From contig JAJNNX010000085.1 of NCBI GenBank assembly GCA_023159155.1, forward strand, positions 1 through 64,000: 64,000 bases of DNA, read 5' to 3'. Shown one piece after another: positions 1 to 13,829 of this stretch. The translations under genes were made by a program, and so were the position numbers. Every line of letters begins with the position of its first letter. Within the stretch, counting starts at the first letter, position 1. This stretch comes from Ustulina deusta (lineage: Eukaryota > Ascomycota > Sordariomycetes > Xylariales > Xylariaceae). The notes beneath the pieces were generated by a model. It was given only the letters and a program-made list of their open reading frames with translations, was not told where the DNA came from and searched no databases.

Positions 1-2723
1 TAAAATCTTTGTTTATAGTATTAATAAACTAGCTATAGAAGCTTTATTCGATTAATTATAATATTATATAAAGTTTAATATTAGTTTTAAAAATAAAACT
101 TATATATTTTATATTAAGCATTAGATCTATAATAAACATAGCTATGCTTAACTTTATAACTTTAATATTTCTTTTGCTATAACTTAGCTGCAAAAAAAGC
201 CTAAAATATATAAAATATTAAATAAAAATCCCCTAGATCTTTTAGAACTAAACAATAATTAAAAAAAGAATACTTTTAGTACTAAATTAATATTTATTGA
301 AAAAAATAGCTAAGTTTAAATATACTAATATTAATATTTTTAAAATAAAATCAAATAATTTTAATAATTAAAAAGTTATAGCTAATAAAAAAATATTATT
401 TATACTAATATTTATTTTTTTATTAATTATATTAATACTATATTAAAAATAAACAAATTAAAAAATAATTAAATTATATTTTTATTTAATTATTTGCTAG
501 TAAAATTAGCTTTATTTTCATAAAACAATAAAATAATTATTTTTTAAAATTAAACTATTAATAAAATATTTAAAAAAATATTTTAAAATTTATATTGATT
601 AAACTATTTAAAAGTTTTTTAAAAAAAAACTTACTTTTTAAAACATTGCTAAAAACTATAATATATTTTTTTAATACATATAATATAAGTTTTATTATAT
701 TAAAACTAATAATATACTTATAAAAAATAATTTTAATTAAATTAAAATTATAAATTATATTTATATTTTTAAACTAAAAAATTATAATAGTTAGTATAGT
801 GTAAGTAAGACCTAGAAAAACTCTAGACCTATATAGCAATAAAATAGGAAGTCTACGCACGGACCAACCTATAACTTTGCAGCTATATATATAAAGTTTA
901 TATTTATTTGTTTTATAAACTTTAACTTTTTTTGTTGCTTATTATAGTTAGCAAAATATAAATAAACTTTTTTTTAATTATATATTTTATAACATAAACT
1001 TAACCTTAATATAATTTTAAAAAAACTTTTAATTTGTATACTACCTAAAAGCTAATAGCTTATAAAAACCCTAATTTGAAATATTTTAAATCTATTTTTA
1101 GCTTTTAAATAATTAAAATAATTTTAGCTATTGAGTATAGCTAGCTTATTACTTTTAAACAATTTAAAAAAAAAACTTTATAAATATTTTAAATAAACTA
1201 ATACTTAAAAAAAATCTAAAAAAATAAAAAGTTAAAATTTAAAAAAGCAAAATTTAAACTAGAACTAAAATAACTTAAAATAAGTAATATATTTAAAAAT
1301 ATATTAAAAAATATTAAAGCTATATAATTTTATAATTTTATATTAATTCTAGTAAAACTTTTTTAATAAATAAAAAAAATAAAATATTAATTTTTTGCTA
1401 TATTTATTTTAATACTTTTAAAAAATAATTATAATTTAATAATAAAAAATATATTTAAAAATATTAATTTTAAATCTTTTAGTTTTATTGCCCTATTTAT
1501 TTTTTGTTTTATTAGTTTATTTTTTAGTACTTTAAACTTTATTTATACTAAAAAAGCTAAAATATAAAAAATTAATTTTAGTAAATTTATAAAAAATAAA
1601 GCTTTATTTAATAATGAGGTTTATAAACTAAAAATAGTTAATTTTAATATAGTATAAACTAATTAAAAAAACATATTAAAAATTTTATAAAAATATGTTT
1701 TTATTTAATCAAAAAACTATGTAATAATATTATTTAAATAATTTAAGTTTTAAATATTTAACTAATAAAAAAAGCCCATAATAAAAATAGCTTTAATAAT
1801 TTATTTAATTTAAAAAATAAATAAAACTAATAAAAGTTTTTTTATTAATTTTTATTTTTATTTTAGCTAAAATATATAACTAAAACAAATTAATAATATT
1901 AAAATAAAAACTTTAGTTTCATATAATATTAAAACTTATATTTATTTAATAATTAGTTATAAATTTATATAATAAATTAAATAATAATTAAAAATAAAAA
2001 TAGTTTATTTAATAAATCTTTAAAAACTTTATAACTATTAAAATAAAATAATTAATAAAGTTTATAAAAATTTAATATATATAATAAAAATTAATAATAA
2101 TTAATTTTAGCTATAATATTATTATTAGTATTAAATAGTTAATAAAACAAAATATATTAATAAAAATTTAAAAATAATAATTAATTTAGTTAAATAATTT
2201 ATTTTTATTAATTTAATTTTTATTAATAATTATTATTAAACTTTTTAATTATAAATAATAAAATATAAACTTAAAAATATAAAAAAATATTATTAAATAT
2301 TAAAACAATTTTTTAAAAATAAAAATATTATTTTAGGTATAACTAAAACTAAAACAATATAAAAAAAACTTAAAATTTTTAAATTTAAAATAAAAAAAGT
2401 TTATATAATAATTTAAAAAAAAAAATTTAAACTATTACTAAAAAAATTATATAAAATTTCTAAAATTATTTTTATTAAAATAAGTAAAAATAATTAACTA
2501 AAAAGATTTTAAAAAAACTTATTATAATTAAATTTATAATAATTAAAACTAATTATATTAAATTATTTAAAAACTATATAAAAATAATTAATATTTTATA
2601 AAAAAAAAAAACTTTAAATATATAAAGTTAATATAAAGCTTTTTATTTTTTTAAAAAAAAATCTAAAATTTTATTACAATTATAACTAAAAGTTAATATA
2701 GTATTAAAACTTAATAATAAAAT

Positions 2724-3065
2724 AGGGGGGGTGGGCGTTTAGCCTCATCCAAAGCCTGGCTGTGTTCAGGTTCTTTGGTCTCCCAGAGGGTCAATTAGAC
2801 GGACTCTTAATTTTGACTTGAAATAACTCATATTTCTGACATAGGCTGTTTTGTCTATACGATAGACTCATCAGTGGTATAATAAACCATACACCTAGTC
2901 CTAGTTCTCTAAGGATAGCCCCGTTCGAGGTAAATCTGCTTAAGATCCTCTACTAAGTAGTAGTATGTGGTCTAGTCGGACAACAAACATGCTATTCTTC
3001 CGAGTTCTCCAATAAACGTACCTTGCTTCATCCAGCAAAAGTATACAAAAGACTATAAGATTCTT
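2724..3065. other. GC-balanced island inside the AT block
   Basis: About 340 bp of near-normal composition begins abruptly with a run of G and ends as abruptly back in AT-only DNA. There is no ORF longer than a few dozen codons and no recognisable RNA gene. It may be a later insertion, a part of a repeat spared by RIP, or a single-copy remnant. I cannot tell which. Confidence 0.5.
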
Positions 3066-5769
3066 TTAAAATAGTTAAGTAGTTTGCAGTATAGTTTAAA
3101 ATTAAAGCTTATTTTTATAATAAATATTTTAATGTTTAAGAAAACAATATTTTTTCTTACTTCTTATATATATGTTAGCCCTAGTACAAAAATAATTGTT
3201 TTTTGGGCTATTTTTAATGCTTCTTTTTTAAAATCCGTATATATAATTAACAAAATATTATTAATAAATCTGCTATAATAAAAAATATTATAGTTTTTTT
3301 TAATATATAGTTCGTATTCCGCCATATAAAGATTAGCAATGTCTAGTAAGCATACTACTTTTATTGTAAAGCTTTTTATTTATTAGTAATATTTTGTTAA
3401 TTTTTTTTAGTTTTTATACTTAAACACAAAATAGTTATTAGTAATATTATATAACTTTTTTGCTAATTTAGTCTAGTATAAACTTAATTTATTAGCTATA
3501 TAGTATTTTTATACTATTTTTTAGCATATTTTATTAAGTAGTTCTAGTAGTATATTTATATAACATATAACTATATCTGTTATATATAAAAAAGCTTATT
3601 TTTTTTAAAGTATTACTAAAAATAAAAGTTTTTAATAGATTTGTTTTAATAATATAATAATCTACTTGTTAACTTTTATAGCTAGTTTTAAAAGTTTGGA
3701 TAAAAGTTTAGCAGCTAGGTTATATATTATAAAATAATATAGAATAATTAGTTTAAAAACAAACAATTTTTTGTAAATTTTTAGAAGTCCTGCAAACATA
3801 AGGAATTTATTTTTATAATTTTTAGATTTTTGTAGAAATAACTTTTTTTGTTTTATAAGTCCGATTAGGAAATCTGGACTTTTTATACAAATATTCTCTA
3901 TTTTTTTCTATACTATAATATTTTTAATAACTATTTTATTTTTATTAATATATTTAATCGCTTCTTAATTAAAGATTAAAAATTTATTATATTTTTTATA
4001 ATACTAATTAAAAGTTATAACTATTAATTTAAAGTTTTTATTTAATACTAAAACAATTAATTAATTTTAGTTTAAATATTTAAAAATATTTTTTATTTTA
4101 TTTATATTTAATAAAATATTAAATAAGGTTTTTTTAGAACTATTAAGCAAACTAATAAATCTTACTTTTTCTTAAGTTAACTTTTGTTCGATATAATATA
4201 GTACTAGTTCTAATTTAAATTTATTCCGGACTTTAAGATCTAACTCTAAATTATAAAGCTTTTTTTTAAATTAATGTTTGCTAAATATATATTTCTATCT
4301 AATACAAATAATAAAGTTATCCTATGCTAATATAATTAACTTTTTATTATAGTTTGTATATAATAAAAAAAAATTTTTTAATGTTAAAATTTTTTTAATT
4401 TCTAGTAAAATTTTTATTTTTTCTAAATAATAAATATATCTTTTTTTTCCTTTTACTATTAGTACAGCTATAAATATATTAAAAAGAATATCTAATTTTG
4501 TTTAAAAGATAGGTTTAGTTAATATATTATCTAAAAAAATAGTAAGGTTATTTTAGATAACTTTTTTACTCGTAAAACTTATTTTTTGCTTTTTTGTTTT
4601 TTAACCTTCCTAGTCTTAATTCTTTTTTTTTTTTTAATACAACTTTTTTGCTGTTTTTTTTTAAAAAACAAGCGTTTTTGCCTATTAAATATTAGCTTGT
4701 TTTTAAGCAAACTAGGTTTTATACTTTTAGCTTTAAAACATTTTAATTTTTTTGTTATTTTTTTATTAAACAAATTATTAAGTAATTTAATAGTTAGTAC
4801 TGCTTTTTATACTATAGGTTAGGCTGCCTTATAGATTTCAAGTTTTTAAAATAACTTCTAAAGTAAAGCTATATTTTTAAATTTGCTAATATTTAAGACT
4901 TTTTTAGCTAGAATAGGCATATTTTTTTTTATAAGTTTATATGCTTTTATTATTTATATAGATAGTAAACTTACGTTTAGTTCAACTTTTTTTTTTATAT
5001 TTATATATTTTAAAACAACTATATTATAAAACTTAAGAAATTTTTTATATATATTATCTATAATATAAAATAGACTTTTTTTATTTTTATTATTATTAAG
5101 AAGTCCTTTTAAATATACAAGTTTTTTTATTTTTGTATTAATAGTTTGCTTAAAAGCTTTATTTTTAAAATTAGATATAAGTTTTTGCATTAATTTAATA
5201 AAAAACTCGGAATTATTTAATAAATTAATAAATTCTTTTTTATACTAGAAAATAAGTATATAAATTATATTTAATTAAGGAAAAAATATTTCTATTTTTT
5301 TATATGTTTATATTATTTGTAAAGTTTTATTAATTTGTTTATATGTATTACATATATTTAAAAAAAAGTAAAACTAAAGTTTAAAAAGTTCTTAGTATAA
5401 ACTAAAAATTGCATTAATATAGTTTTTAATTGTATTAAAACATAAGTAAGCAGCCAAACGTTCTAATTAACTTATAATATCTGTGTTTAATATAAAAATA
5501 GGAGCAAAAAGGTTAGAAGCTTTATTAGCTTTTAAAGACTTAGAAAAAACTATTTTTTTGAAAAAATTTAATCGAAATCTAATTTTTTGTAAAAATAACT
5601 TAGGTTACTCTTACTAAGCGTTAGCGAGGTAAATATAATTAAAAAGCTTAAAAATTAGCAAAAGTTTGAAAAATTGCTGCACAAAAAGCTAAACGATAGA
5701 TTAGGTCTCTAAATCTGTTGCGTTTTGTTATGCAAAAATAACTTTTTAATAAGCAGCAATGTTTTTATT

Positions 5770-5868
5770 TATGTTAGTTAGACCTGGTCGGTTCGGAAGC
5801 GTTTCGCTTTGGATTCGGTTGTTTCTCGGGTTCTCGGCTTTCTTAGAGGCCAATCGGTCCGATTACAA
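5770..5868. other. Second short GC island in the AT block
   Basis: A ~100 bp stretch with C and G returned, between AT-only flanks. Its second half (from about 5828: GGTTCT, then TTAGAGG and CCAATC) loosely resembles 2779-2815 in the first island, so the two may be remains of the same element end. No coding content was seen. Confidence 0.35.
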
Positions 5869-8800
5869 CAAAAAATCAATAACATATAATAAATTTTATA
5901 AAATAGGTTATATAAAATAAAAAAATATATATAGCATAAATAAAAATAAAATAATTAATAGTTTATTAAGCAAAAGTTATATTATTTATATAAATATAAC
6001 TATTTTTTTTATTAATTTAAAATCTATTCAAATTTTAAAACCAAATTTATTATTATTAGCTTTCAAAATATAAAAAAATCAAACATAACTTTTATAAAAT
6101 TTTATAATATATTTAAATATATTTAAAAGTATTTAAATAAACAATTTTAACTATTTTTATAGTTTTATTATTGCTTTATTAATAATAATAATTTTTTTTA
6201 ATATATATAAAAAATATTTTAAATATTTAAGTACTATATTTAGCCTGTTTTAAATAAAAATTATTATAATATTTCTTAAAAAGAATTTTTTTAAATACTT
6301 ATTAGTTAAACTTTTTAAATTTTAAATTAATACGCTTAAAATATTTACTACTAAAGAATATATATAAACTTTTAAATAGTTTATTTTTTTTAAAAACTTA
6401 TAAACTTTTAAATAATATTTTAATATTAGCGGTTTTTTTTATAATCTTTTATTATACTATGCTAAGCTAGCCGAACTACTATAAGATTATAAAATAGCTT
6501 TTTTAATAAAAACATAATAAAAAAGTAAGGTTATTAATAATAACTTTAGGAAATAAAAATATTATATTTATATAATTTATTATAAATTAATTCAAATAAA
6601 GTTAATATTTTTCCGTCTAGTTTAAAAAGCTATTTATTTTAAAACTATGCTATACTATTATAATTCTAACTATATTTTATATATCTAGCTAAACAGGTCT
6701 TTTAAGCAAAGCTTCGGAGTAATAATATTTTATAAATAAAAACTAGGTATAGCTTTTTAAAATTAAAGGTTGTTTATTTAGTATAAATAGCAAAAAAAAT
6801 TTATATTATAATATATTTAAATAAGCAGCTAGTTATAATACTTATTAATTATTTAATTATTAAAAATATTATAAATCAAACAATACTAATTATATTAACA
6901 ATTAATTATATTAATAATAAGCTAATAAACTTATTTATTTATTTATTATAATATAAATTTTAAATATATTATTTTTTAAGCTAATTAAACTATATTTTTA
7001 ATATGTTTAATTAATTAAACGTAATATAAAATATAATAAACATAAATAATAAGTTAAAACAAACAAACAAACTAGTAGTACTAGATTTAATTTAGAATAT
7101 AATCAAATATTTAAATAAAACTATTATAAATAATAAATAAAAATAAGATTTCTATTTAATATATAAAACAAATATATAATTAAAAAAAATCTTTAATAAA
7201 CTAATAATAAATAAATAATAAAAAGTTAATAAAAATATTAAAATATTTTTTAAAGCTAAGCACTTTTTTTATATTATAAACAGGCTAATTTATAATATAT
7301 ATAAAAATAATAAACAGTTTTATATTTTATATAGTATACTTAAATAAATATTCATAGCAATATATAATAAAAAACTTTAAACTTTATTTTATTTATTATA
7401 AATCGTAGCTAGTTAAAAATATATATAAAATATTACCTAAAATATAATTTTAATTATATTAATAAACTAAAACTAATAAAAAATTTACGTTTTATTTGCT
7501 TTAAAAATATATTATATATATAAATAATTATAATAAACTTTATTTTATCTTTACTTTTAATCAAAATAATTAGTACGTTTTAATAATTTATAAAAAAAAC
7601 TTATTATAAAACTTATAATTATATATTAATTATATTATATTATATATTTAAATAAATATTATTAATATTAAATAATAAAAAATATATAACTAAAAAATAA
7701 ACTGCTATATTTATATGCTACTTACTATTAAATAATTAAAATATTTTTAAAAAAAATAAAAAAACTTTAAATACTAAATTACTAATAATTATAGTTTATT
7801 ACTTATAAAAAGATAATTTATTTAAATAAAAAAACTAAACTATAAAAATAGCTATATATTTTTATAACTTTTTATAAATAATTATTTAGATTTAAGCTAC
7901 CTAAACTTTTTAATATTATAACTAAACAGATTAATAAATATATTTTTAAAAAAAATACAAAATATATATAAATATTTATATTAAAATGTTAAGCTAACAA
8001 TAGATTTTATTATAATAAAATCTAAAAAATAGTTTAATAAAAAGTATTATATGTTTTAATTTAAGCTAAAAAATATTTTTTTTTTTTATTTATATAATAG
8101 TTACTACTTGTTTAATAAACTTCTAAAAAAGTTTTTATAATAAAAAACTAGATTTTAGATTATTAAGCAAAAAATCAAAAACTTAATATATAAACTAGAT
8201 TTCTTATCGTATTACTAAATATATTTTATAATATTAGTAGCTTAGTTATACTTTATAAAAAACAATAATAATTTATTTAAATATATAATATTTCTATTTA
8301 ACCTTATAAAAACTAATTAATATTTTAATTTAAATAATAATAATAAAATTTATAAAATTAAAATAATTATATAATATTGCTTTAATTATTATAAAAATAA
8401 GTTTAAATATTTTATTAAATAATAAAAATTAAAATATAATTATAATTATTAATATTTAAAGTACTATTTTTATTACTTAAAAAATCTTATTAAAAATTAT
8501 TAAAATAAGCATAAGTTATAACTTAGCTTTTAGTACAAACTAAAACAAAATTTAAAAAATATACCTAAACATTAAAAAAGACTATATAAAACCATAAGTT
8601 TTTCTAAGTCGATTTCTATAAAACAAATAATTCTAATTAAATTTATACCTAAAATAATAATTAAGCTATTAATACCTAATAATATAGCACTTAAAACAAT
8701 AATTAAATTAGTAATTTTTATTAAAACTATATTTAAGCTAGCAATTATTAAAAAAACAATTAATAAAAATATAACAAAAAATATACTACTAGTAAAAATA

Positions 8801-8989
8801 ACAAAACTACCCGAACTATTAGTTATTCTAATATAACGTAGCAATTATTTAAAAAAATAAAAATAAAAATATATAAATATAAATAATTAAAAAATAACCC
8901 TAGTTATTTATATATATAAATAATTAATACTTACTAAAATTAGCAGAAAGTTTTTTTATGCCCGGTATTTTAATAAAAACCTATAAAAA

Positions 8990-9440
8990 GCTCGAACTAG
9001 CAACTTTAAATAGTAGCTTATACCCCAGGTTAAAACAGGTCCATACTAAGTGGCCTATGCTTCTATAAGTAGGACCTCACACATAAATATATTAGACCTT
9101 CTAATATTCTGCTACGCACCCACTCTTTCTGAATTTATTATCTTTATTTATATACCTATCAGTCTTTTTATCAAGTTAGTTGCTCTTTTAAAAAATAACC
9201 CTTTTTTATTGTTTTAATTAAATATATATAAGCATATCAATAATTCTCGTAATATTAAAAACGCTAGCTTCTTTCTATATATATAATATTTCCTACTGAG
9301 CTGCAAAGAGAAAGAAGCTTATAACTAAGGCACAGGAGTAAACCTATAAAAAGCTAGTTATAAGCTAAAAAATATATCCCTTAACCAATAATAAATCAAG
9401 GTGCAATATATAAATGGCTTAGAATAATGATCATCTTTAT
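8990..9440. other. Partly mutated island near the block edge
   Basis: Intermediate composition with recognisable mixed-base words such as CCCCAGG, AGGACCTCACAC and CTGAGCTGCAAAGAG. It is probably an incompletely degraded repeat. No ORF or RNA gene could be supported; a faint tRNA-like 3' end at about 8990 was rejected. Confidence 0.35.
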
Positions 9441-9824
9441 AGAATTTAAAAAGTAAGCTAGAAAATTATATATATTAAACTTGTTTAATTTATTATAGTA
9501 GTAGAATAGCTATATAATATCTTTAAATATAATTATACTTTTTTTTTAATATCTTTATTAATAAAACATATAACTTAGCTTTAAAATAAATCAGTTTTTA
9601 TTAAAATTAATGTTTTTATTTAATATTAAAAGGTTTTATAAACTTTTATTATAGTAAAAAATCAAAAAAACGCTTATAAAAAATTATAAGTTCGTTAATA
9701 TTTATATTAAAATAATATAAATAATCTATTCTAGGTTTATAATTTATTAAAATCAATAGATATATATATAAATAAATAGAATGGTTTATATATTTAAGAG
9801 AATTAGAAAGAAAAATCAAGAACC

Positions 9825-10562
9825 AAGGGTCCGGGGGAATTTAGTAATATATATAGTCAGAGGATAGAGTGTACCTAATCTCCACATTCCAATAGATTCA
9901 CCGGCGTCTCCATTTTTTTAGGCGATCAGCAGCCAGCCCTCCGACCTATCACACCGCCGACTACACAGCTAGAGCGGTCATAGCAGCATGTGCGCTGGCT
10001 GGAGAGGGATAGAGATGATGAGTTTGGCCTGTTGGGTACGAATCAAGACAACAATAATAGTCTTATTACCTTGCGGAGCTTCTCTAATAGTTATAGCCTC
10101 ATGGCCCTACATACCCCTAACCTCTAACAGTTGACGACCCAGACCCGATGGGCGGCCCAGAATTGTCACCCGCCCGGACGATGGGTAGCTCTGCCGCGGG
10201 TGAAGAGTAGATAATATCCAATCAGTGCGAAGTTACCCCTTATTGCTCAGTATACCCTATTACACCTCGACAAGGAATAGTTGTCATATCCACGGCTAAC
10301 TCTACCCTTCCAGCATAAACCCTACAAACCACTTAACCTTATAAGGTACGATAGGTCGTCACAAGAACTAGGTACCACACCCTAGGATTGGCCCTGAAAG
10401 TTATTGCAAGACATCCCTTGACTCCTGCACTAACTCTGTCTCGCCCAGCCTGAGACGTTCAAGATAGGATTATGGACGAGATAAAATAATAGATATTAAT
10501 TATGTGCGAAGAACAATGCGCTTTTCAACCAGACTCCATGCTACTGTGACAGTGAGACCCAA
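9825..10562. other. Gene-free transition, possible retroelement remnant
   Basis: Composition returns to normal, but no ORF with coding character was found. Around 10122-10150 the string CTAACA followed by GTTGACGACCCAGACCC looks like an LTR 3' end (CA) followed by a primer-binding-like stretch, as in many Gypsy-type elements. No second LTR or target duplication was found, so this is only a suggestion. Confidence 0.3.
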
Positions 10563-11473
10563 CTATTCTCCCAGCTCGAAACGCGGCGGATGGTAATACG
10601 AAGGCGCTTCTGCGGGTGCCACGGGTTTCGGGGTGTATTCAGTCGTTGGTACTACAGGTTTGGGAGATCCGACCGGATACGCCATTGGTTGGAAACCCGG
10701 CAGTTCCGGGCGTTGTTGCCGTTCACCTCGCGATCTCCTCCTCTTCAAGAACACTGCACCAGCTGCGCCCAAGACTAGGATCCCTCCGATCGAAGCACCA
10801 ACCCCTATCCCCGCCATCGCACCTGTCGATAGCCCTTTGGAAACCTCTGCCGTGCTAGAGGGACTGGACGTAGGCGTGCTGGATGTGGATGCACTGAAAA
10901 TGACATTGGAGGTGGTTCTCATCATGACACTCGACGACATCGACGTCGGCGACGGAGTCGACTGGCTCGAGGGACTCGCCGAAGGCGAAGACGTGTCGCC
11001 AATGGTGATATTAAAGTATGCCGAACTCTGCTGGAGTGTCGAGTCGGCGTTATTAAAGAGCCAGAAGAAGAAGACTGGCGAGTTCGCAAGTTGAAACTCA
11101 TAAGTCTGGACGGTCCACAGAAAGCTCTGAGGGAGCTGATTGCCGTCGGTTTCTAGAGCCCATTGTCAGCAACAGAACAAAAGACGTATTAGGACAGATC
11201 CGCGGTCTCAGATCATGACATCTTACGATTATAAACGAACTGTGACGACACGCTGGCACTGCCGCCGGCTGGGCTCTGCTGCCATAACTCGAGTCTGTAT
11301 TCCTCCCATGGTGTCGTGAATGCTACGATCTGAGTAGATCCCAAAGGCCATCGGCTGTCTCCCGCGAATGGACCTGTGTCTGTTGTGGCTTGGAACGCGG
11401 GAGAGATGAACCCAATGTTCAGACCCTGTATAAGGGATGGAAGCGAGAGAAGCAGGACGGCTAAGAAACGCAT
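10563..11473 (-). CDS. Small secreted/surface protein with one TM helix
   Basis: Two exons (11473-11227 and 11152-10563) join across a 74-nt GTAAGA...CTAG intron with a GCTGAC branch point, giving 278 residues in one frame. The ATG at 11473 was chosen over an in-frame ATG at 11587 because it starts directly with a signal peptide (MRFLAVLLLSLPSLIQG). The extracellular part carries WPLGSTQIVAFTT and LELWQQ, a pattern common in fungal Kre9/Knh1-like Ig-fold surface proteins. A Ser/Thr/Pro-rich stalk, probably O-glycosylated, comes next. A glycine/alanine-rich TM helix then precedes KRRRSRGERQQRP and a proline-rich cytosolic tail. The overall plan resembles wall-sensor proteins, but function is not established. 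It lies next to the RIP block. Confidence 0.85.
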
Positions 11474-12480
11474 GTCTTTGAGCCGAACTTTCGTTGAACT
11501 TTCACGTCGCTGTCGTGTTGAGTCTGTATTCGATACATGAGGAATCGGGGAGAGATAGACACAGGAGGAGCCGGGAGCTAGGAGCAACGGGGACTTTGTT
11601 CAAAGATCAGACTTGAACATGAATGACCTTGGCTTAGCTCGAGGACAACGGGCATGCGGGGCGTCTTCGATCCGAACGAGAAGTCCTTGCGTAAATTAGT
11701 AATTGGCTTGCAGGAGCTCGCCGTACAATACACTAGATAGGAACAGTCTTCGTTGCCCGTTTCGCCTTTGGTGTTGGCTCACTCCTACAGAAACTCAGAG
11801 CTGGGCAAAGGCCAGGGTGAAGTGGGGGTTGTCGCCAACAAAAAGGAGTTGTGCGGTCGTATGACTGGCTGCAGTTGGTCCCCCCGACGATCCTGACGCC
11901 CTGGTTTCTAATGTTGGTTGCGGCGCAGTGAGTGACTGTGGAGATTACTCATTACGACAATAGCCTCGAGAGCCTCATCCAGCGCCCCCCTGCGGGAGCG
12001 CTTGTATACGCCGTAGCGCGTGCTGTACCGTCTCGTGAGCTAAGTCTGGCGGCACGTTCATTGCTAAACCATTTGAAGTTAAACCAGAGTTAGGATAAGT
12101 TGAAGAGGGCGGTTATTGATGCTGTGAAACCGGCGGGCAGGACTAAGTGGGTGTTAGGTAGCTCAGTGATGAGTGGGCCGCTTACGGCTGTATTGTTCTT
12201 TTGTCTAATCCACAACTCAATCAAAAACATAAATAAAACACCCCTGTCCTCCCGAGACTAATACTAGAACTAATCCGCTTGGTACGGATAGGCGTCTATC
12301 TAGACGCCCGAGTGGCGCCCGAGTGGGGTGCGCTCTATCTGTGTTGGGTTAGATATTCTCTTTGTCAAAAACAAATCGCCTTGCGATCTGTTTGCTTAGA
12401 ATGGAGCCTAATTACGTCGTGTTCTGAGAGATCCAGTCCTCGACATTTTCTGTTCTCACATCCTTTCATCTGAGCCAATA
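11474..12480. other. Intergenic spacer, nothing recognised
   Basis: This roughly 1 kb holds the divergent 5' flanks of the surface-protein gene and the glycosyltransferase. Frames are short and have no domain signal. No repeat or RNA gene was recognised. Confidence 0.6.
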
Positions 12481-13829
12481 ATGGGAACAGGTGAGAAATG
12501 GACGGTCTTTCCAGCTATGCGACAATCATCCCGTCGAGTCTATTATGGTCTTTTGGCCTTTTTCGCATTGTTAGTTTTCCTCGTCGCTTCTAGGTCTTCA
12601 ACCACGATACCACCGGAAACCCCGCGCCAGGAGTTCAAGACCAAGTCATCAAGTCACACAATTACCGAGTCTATCACAAATGATACTTTGGGGTTTTCCA
12701 AGATTTTTGTCGTCGGCCTGCCAGAGCGCACAGATAAACGCGATGCTCTCGCCTTGGCGAGCGCCCTCACTGGGTTCCATGTCGAATTCTTGGATGGTGT
12801 CAAGGGCGAATCCGTTCCCGACCGAGCGGTGCCTTTCGGGGTCGATAGGAACGCGTTGATGGAGACGAATCTGGGGAGCTGGAGAGGCCACATGAATGCG
12901 ATACGAAGGCATGTGCTATGCGAAAGCGGGCATTTTAGTGAGGGCATGGGCTGACGCAAGGACTACAGGATAGTTGAGGAAGATATTGAGACCGCTCTTA
13001 TCATGGAAGATGATATGGACTGGTAAGCTAATATGATTCTATACTGACATAGGCAATAGAAGACTGACGGCGGTTGAATCGTGGTATAGGGATGTTCGCT
13101 TGAAGACCCAGCTCCCGCAGATCGCTGAAGGCGCGCGCAATTTGATGCCGTCTCGCAAAACACCATCTTCACCATATGGTGACTGGGATGTACTGTGGCT
13201 GGGCCAGTGAGTTCATCCAACTTTGGTTATTGTCCCAATAGCATAGATTCCAGTTCGCATATGCTGGGCGCCGGGCTACTAGACTCACGAACCGATACGC
13301 TGACACAGATGGCAGCTGTGGTGAAATCTTCCCCGAAGTACTACCCGAGAACGAAGGCAAACCTCTACATCCCAAATATACGATTTCCAATGACGAGACG
13401 GTGCCACCGCTTGACAAGATCACCGGCCTCGTGGACTGGGCCAAGTATCCGGAATTTACACGATGGGTCCACGTCAGCGGAGGCCCGATCTGCAGCTTTG
13501 CGTACGCGCTCTCCCAGCGTGGCGCCCGCAAAGTGCTGTTCGACCTGTCTATCGACCACTTAGGAGGGCCATTCGACAATGCGCTGGCCGGATTCTGTCG
13601 GGACGGGGCTTCAGGCAATTTAGATGGACTCCGAGCCAAGTGTCTGACCGTTACGCCCCCTGTCTTCTTTCACCATCGCGCGAAAGGTCATTTCAATGGT
13701 GACAGCGATATCCAGGCGCTGACGAGCACCGAGGTGCGGGAGAAGGGAACGACGGAGAATATCCGGTGGAGCGTGAGGAATAATCTGAACAATATGATGC
13801 TTGGATTAGAAATCGAGAGTCAATTTTAA
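12481..13829 (+). CDS. GT25-type glycosyltransferase, type II membrane
   Basis: Four exons (12481-12908, 12969-13022, 13090-13206, 13316-13829) give 370 residues. The N-terminus has a short cytosolic stretch, then one hydrophobic anchor (about residues 20-38), typical of a Golgi type II enzyme. The conserved block begins KIFVVGLPERTDKRDAL, followed by VEFLDGVKG, and the acidic motif LIMEDDMDWD at about 153-162 probably binds metal and nucleotide sugar. WLGHCGEIFPE, DWAKYP and GARKVLFDLS are further family-like blocks. An alternative start at 12517 (MRQSSRRV) would shorten only the cytosolic tail. Intron 1 uses a GC donor (GCATGT). Intron 3 has a choice of acceptors; 13315 was taken because it yields WLGHCGE. 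The acceptor sugar and target are unknown. It is probably functional. Confidence 0.85.

Larger units (their letters stand above)
1..9790. repeat. AT-rich RIP-type block of decayed repeats
   Basis: This tract is made almost wholly of A and T (TTTA, AATA and TAGCTA words). CpG is nearly absent and stops occur in all frames every few codons. The longest open frames are 60-90 residues of K/N/I/F-rich low-complexity sequence with no recognisable domain, so I call no gene here. The pattern is what repeat-induced point mutation (C to T, mainly at CpA) leaves of transposons in Pezizomycotina. The identity of the original elements cannot be read. Short islands of normal composition interrupt it and are listed separately. 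Composition changes sharply at about 9.79-9.83 kb. Confidence 0.85.

Noticed and set aside
3084..8844. Open frames of 60-90 codons in the AT block
   Set aside because: They are low-complexity Lys/Asn/Ile/Phe strings expected from AT-only DNA. There is no domain, no start context and no splice partners.
8990..9060. tRNA-like 3' end (GCTCGAACTAGC) in the AT block
   Set aside because: No acceptor stem or anticodon arm could be paired.
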